DNA of 64,000 bases. Source: an uncultured Alistipes sp. Its GTDB lineage: Bacteria > Bacteroidota > Bacteroidia > Bacteroidales > Rikenellaceae. Below the pieces are notes generated by a model. The model did no database searches, had not been told where the DNA came from, and saw nothing but the letters and a program-made list of their open reading frames with translations. This document shows, piece after piece, positions 62,501-64,000 of this stretch. Each line of letters starts with the position of its first letter. Within the stretch, counting starts at the first letter, position 1. The position numbers were made by a program, and so were the translations under genes. The stretch covers positions 62,001 through 126,000 of the forward strand of contig CAAGLB010000099.1 in NCBI GenBank assembly GCA_900770635.1. Reading direction: 5' to 3'.

Positions 62501-63021
62501 CCATCGAAGAAGTGAACGAAAGGAATGCGAGCCTTAAGCGCTACGATATGTGCCACAGCTGCAAGGTCCATAACCTCCTGAACAGAAGATGTTGCAAGCA
62601 TAGCGAAGCCAGTCTGGCGCACTGCCATTACGTCCTGGTGGTCACCAAAGATTGACAATGCCTGTGCTGCGAGCGAACGTGCCGATACGTGAAAAACGCC
62701 AGGAAGAAGCTCACCAGCAATCTTATACATGTTAGGCACCATGAGCAACAAGCCCTGTGATGCAGTAAATGTCGATGTTAGCGCACCGCTCTGCAATGAG
62801 CCGTGAACAGCACCCGCAGCACCAGCCTCCGACTGCATCTCGACAACCTTTACTGTGTCGCCAAGAATGTTCTTTTTGCCTTGCGCTGCCCACTCATCAA
62901 CAAGCTCAGCCATGGTTGACGATGGTGTGATAGGATAGATAGCCGCTACCTCTGAGAACATATAAGCGATATGCGCTGCAGCGTAGTTACCATCACAAGT
63001 AATAAATCTCTTTTCTGCCAT
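59503..63021 (-). CDS. nifJ: Pyruvate:ferredoxin (flavodoxin) oxidoreductase, single-chain
   Basis: The 1172-residue enzyme converts pyruvate and CoA to acetyl-CoA and CO2, reducing ferredoxin. In order it has the N-terminal pyrimidine-binding domain (YPITPSSTMAELVDEW, about 30), the gamma and middle domains, and an eight-iron ferredoxin domain with CIQCNQCAYVCP (about 690) and CTGCNNCVDVCP (about 748). The TPP domain has SGACAGCGETPY, GGDGWGYDIGFGG (about 970) and NTGGQSSKSTP. Length is normal. It has its own promoter and a structured leader, and copy E follows its stop codon. It is cytoplasmic and central to anaerobic energy metabolism. Confidence 0.97.
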   Translation of the reverse strand: MAEKRFITCDGNYAAAHIAYMFSEVAAIYPITPSSTMAELVDEWAAQGKKNILGDTVKVVEMQSEAGAAGAVHGSLQSGALTSTFTASQGLLLMVPNMYKIAGELLPGVFHVSARSLAAQALSIFGDHQDVMAVRQTGFAMLATSSVQEVMDLAAVAHIVALKARIPFVHFFDGFRTSHEIQKIELMEEASLASMLDREALKEFRMRALNPERPVTRGTAQNPDIYFQTREASNKFYNAVPDMVAETMAKISEITGREYKPFTYYGDAEAENIIIAMGSVTETIKECVDYLRTQGKKVGVITVHLYRPFSAKYMFEVLPKSVKRICVLDRTKEPGANGEPLFLDIRDAFYECESRPMIIGGRYGLSSKDTTPAQMLAVFANLEAECPKNHFTVGINDDVTMLSLPVGKEISMAKEGTFEALFFGLGSDGTVGANKNSIKIIGGSTNKYCQAYFSYDSKKSGGYTSSHLRFGDNPITSPYLVTTPDFVACHVPSYVEKYDVLKGLKRGGSFLLNSVNDAETTCRTLPAHMKAYLAKKGINFYIINATKIASELGLGSRTNTIMQAAFFKIADIIPIEKAVEEMKKAIYKSYGNKGEDIVNMNYAAVDAGCEAVVKVDVPAEWATIEAEVAEHHAEGDVPAFVRNVCEPIDALKGDSLPVSAFNGREDGTWDNGTAAYEKRGIATNVPEWKIENCIQCNQCAYVCPHAAIRPFLATEEQAAASGLEWKQGLGETKALKFRIQLSPLDCTGCNNCVDVCPAKEKALVMRPLAEQVAEAKNWDYVTKNIGYTEHVDKTKSVKNLQFAQPLFEFSGACAGCGETPYIKAITQLFGDRMMVANATGCTSIYSGSAPSTPYCTNAEGHGPAWANSLFEDNAEFGLGMRVGVEKVREALADTMRNAIAECNCCSEELKAVMQEWIDSRHLAAASREITARLLPMVEACQCDTCKTILEYKDWLVKKSQWIFGGDGWGYDIGFGGVDHVLASGEDVNILIVDTEVYSNTGGQSSKSTPVGAVAKFASAGKRIRKKDIGAIAMTYGYVYVAQVSIGASQQQLFNVLKEAEAYPGPSLIIAYAPCINHGIKGGMTRTQTIGKQAVECGYWHLWHYNPLLEAEGKNPFVMDSKEPDWSKFRDFLMKEVRYTSLKKAFPAEAEQLFEAAEENAKWRYNSYINRLK

Positions 63022-63178
63022 ATTCTATCTGATGTTAAATTTTATTTTTCTGCTCAACAGGTGGTTAAACATAGCCTATTTCTTAGCCTCGATACCCCAA
63101 AGGGGTAGACCACAACAATGCTCGAAGCTTAGGTTGATTACTGCCAAAGGGCTATGCACACCTCATCGTTTAACAAAA
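63022..63178 (-). promoter_or_regulatory. Structured 5' leader of nifJ, candidate regulatory RNA
   Basis: The ~155-base leader can fold as one long interrupted hairpin. GTTAAAC (63174-63168) pairs with GTTTAAC (63070-63064) and CATAGCC (63156-63150) with GGCTATG (63076-63070). AGCTTCGA (63129-63122) pairs with TCGAGGCT (63092-63085), and the tip TACCCC-ttt-GGGGTA lies at 63107-63093. The arms nest in the correct order. No known riboswitch signature is seen. Confidence 0.55.
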
Positions 63179-63184
63179 ATCGAT

Positions 63185-63192
63185 GCAAAGTT
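63185..63192 (-). promoter_or_regulatory. -7 box of nifJ
   Basis: TAACTTTG on the minus strand (63192-63185). The -33 region reads TTTTC instead of TTG. It sets the start of the leader near 63178. Confidence 0.6.
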
Positions 63193-63318
63193 ACGCATTT
63201 TCTGCTGAAAATCATAGGATTTTCGTTGTTAACTTTTTAACATTGCAAAATTGGCCATTAAGCTATTGGAAAAGGATAAAATATTTTGGACAGTTTTACC
63301 AATTGGGATGCAGGGAGA

Positions 63319-63483
63319 ATGGGTATAATGGGTACGATGGATATTGTGGGTATTGTGGGTAGAGCCGCTGACGCTCTGGGTAGGCTGGATATTATGGGTT
63401 TCGATGAGTTTCAATGAGTTTCGATGGGGTAATATGTGTGCGCATAGAAACATATAGTAACCCATCGTACCCATTATACCCAT
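63319..63483. repeat. Inverted repeat with GGGTA units
   Basis: A perfect 22-base inverted repeat (63319-63340 and 63462-63483) with a 121-base spacer. The arms are built of atgggta units, and more such units occur in the spacer (tgggtattgtgggta, tgggtttcgatgag). No coding frame lies inside. It occupies most of the nifJ-nqrF gap. Confidence 0.75.
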
Positions 63484-63517
63484 CGTACCTAATATCTCTG
63501 CCTTATCTCGCTAAATT

Positions 63518-63646
63518 AATTTATTGTCAGAAGTCGTGAGATGTGGTGCATCTAAAAAGTAATCACCCAGGGATAGTACACTTTAGTACAGCCCTGGGTG
63601 ATTATCTTTTAGCGATGTGCCGCAGATTGCGGCTTATCACAACAAA
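63518..63646 (-). repeat. Structured 3'-end repeat, copy F (behind nqrF)
   Basis: It begins directly after the nqrF TAA: TTTGTTGTGATAAG, a hairpin GCCGC-aatct-GCGGC, then ACATCGCTAAAAG. The central hairpin has stem AATCACCCAGG and core GGCTGTAC-taaagt-GTACTATCC. A hairpin AGATG-cacca-CATCT, CTTCTGACAA and the outer arm TAAATT follow. Confidence 0.8.
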
Positions 63647-64000
63647 TTATGCGCCGAAGTTATCAAAGAGAATATTCTCAGCTGGCACGCCAAGACCATC
63701 CAACAAGTTTACTACCGACTGTGCCATCATTGGAGGACCGCACATGAGGTAGATGATGCCTTCTGGCTCATCGTGCTGCTTGAGGTATGTCTCGTAAAGC
63801 ACGTTGTGAACGAAGCCTGCAACATAAGGTACACCTGCCTTGTCAGCCTCTGGATCTGGACGGTCCAAAGCGAGGTGGAACTTGAAGTTAGGGAACTCAT
63901 CCTGAATCTGCTTGAAGTCCTCAAGGTAGAATGCCTCCTTCAAAGAGCGTGCGCCATAGAAGAAGTTAACCTTGCGGCCTGTCTTAACAGTCTTGAAGAG
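63647..64000 (-). CDS. nqrF: Na+-translocating NADH:quinone oxidoreductase subunit F, C-terminal part
   Basis: Only the last ~117 residues are in the window; the gene continues to the right. The visible part is the end of the FAD/NADH-binding domain: GRKVNFFYGARSLKEAFY, FHLALDRPDPEAD, YVAGFVHNVLYETYL, then the pyridine-nucleotide motif YLMCGPPMMAQSVVNLL and the C-terminal NILFDNFGA. NqrF takes electrons from NADH into the membrane Nqr complex, which pumps sodium. The other nqr genes should lie to the right. Confidence 0.93.
   Translation of the reverse strand, partial: LFKTVKTGRKVNFFYGARSLKEAFYLEDFKQIQDEFPNFKFHLALDRPDPEADKAGVPYVAGFVHNVLYETYLKQHDEPEGIIYLMCGPPMMAQSVVNLLDGLGVPAENILFDNFGA

Overview
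The window looks like a chromosome segment of a gut-type Bacteroidales bacterium, perhaps of the Rikenellaceae/Alistipes group (family-level placement is a guess). The evidence is the many SusD-era style lipoproteins with BACON, DUF4493, PCMD and fimbrillin-like domains, a B12 uptake locus with BtuG and BtuB, a PPi-type phosphofructokinase, Na+-NQR, pyruvate:ferredoxin oxidoreductase, and promoters of the Bacteroidetes type (TTG, 19-20 bp, TAnnTTTG). No tRNA, rRNA or CRISPR array was seen.

Layout. Bases 1-3.8 kb are an eroded accessory edge: the N-terminal part of a serine recombinase, a tyrosine-integrase fragment, two copies of a palindromic repeat, a small membrane protein behind a long structured leader, a GIN-domain lipoprotein with an internal duplication, a secreted protein and a pseudogene. 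Bases 3.9-13.5 kb are a leftward seven-gene operon for cell-surface proteins (fimbrillin-like lipoprotein, three DUF4493 lipoproteins of which one is fused to PCMD, two outer-membrane barrels, one PCMD lipoprotein). Bases 13.7-20.7 kb hold four BACON-type lipoproteins arranged as two divergent/convergent pairs.

Bases 20.8-38.7 kb are mainly housekeeping: engB-prs, then leftward rny, a probable 6S RNA, zapA with a coiled-coil partner, rimO-ftsY, namZ-like, prfB-cysS, a large DUF2723 membrane protein, queG, and a rightward acyl-CoA synthetase. Bases 38.8-46.2 kb are a B12 locus: promoter, cobalamin riboswitch, two large surface lipoproteins, btuG and btuB, all rightward. Then come guaB-guaA, a secreted CE1-like esterase, a small phosphodiesterase with an alpha/beta hydrolase, and the leftward PPi-phosphofructokinase. 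Bases 54.1-59.1 kb are another surface-protein patch, beginning with an unusual secreted protein that has a TonB plug but no barrel. The window closes with leftward nifJ/por behind a structured leader, and the 3' part of nqrF.

The most interesting unexplained signal is a family of about 130-base structured repeats. Five full copies lie at 22623, 52475, 52606, 59374 and 63518, with a half copy at 49490 and related hairpins at 49387 and 59289. Four of the full copies begin directly behind the stop codons of rny, pfp, nifJ and nqrF. Their stems differ in sequence but keep pairing, while loop motifs (GTAC-N5-GTAC, GTGATAAG, CTTCT) are conserved. This points to a selected RNA or DNA structure working as or with a terminator. 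Other unexplained items are the leaders at 1683-1950 and 63022-63178, a palindromic repeat built on GTGAAA units, and a 130-base purine/pyrimidine tract beside the 6S gene.
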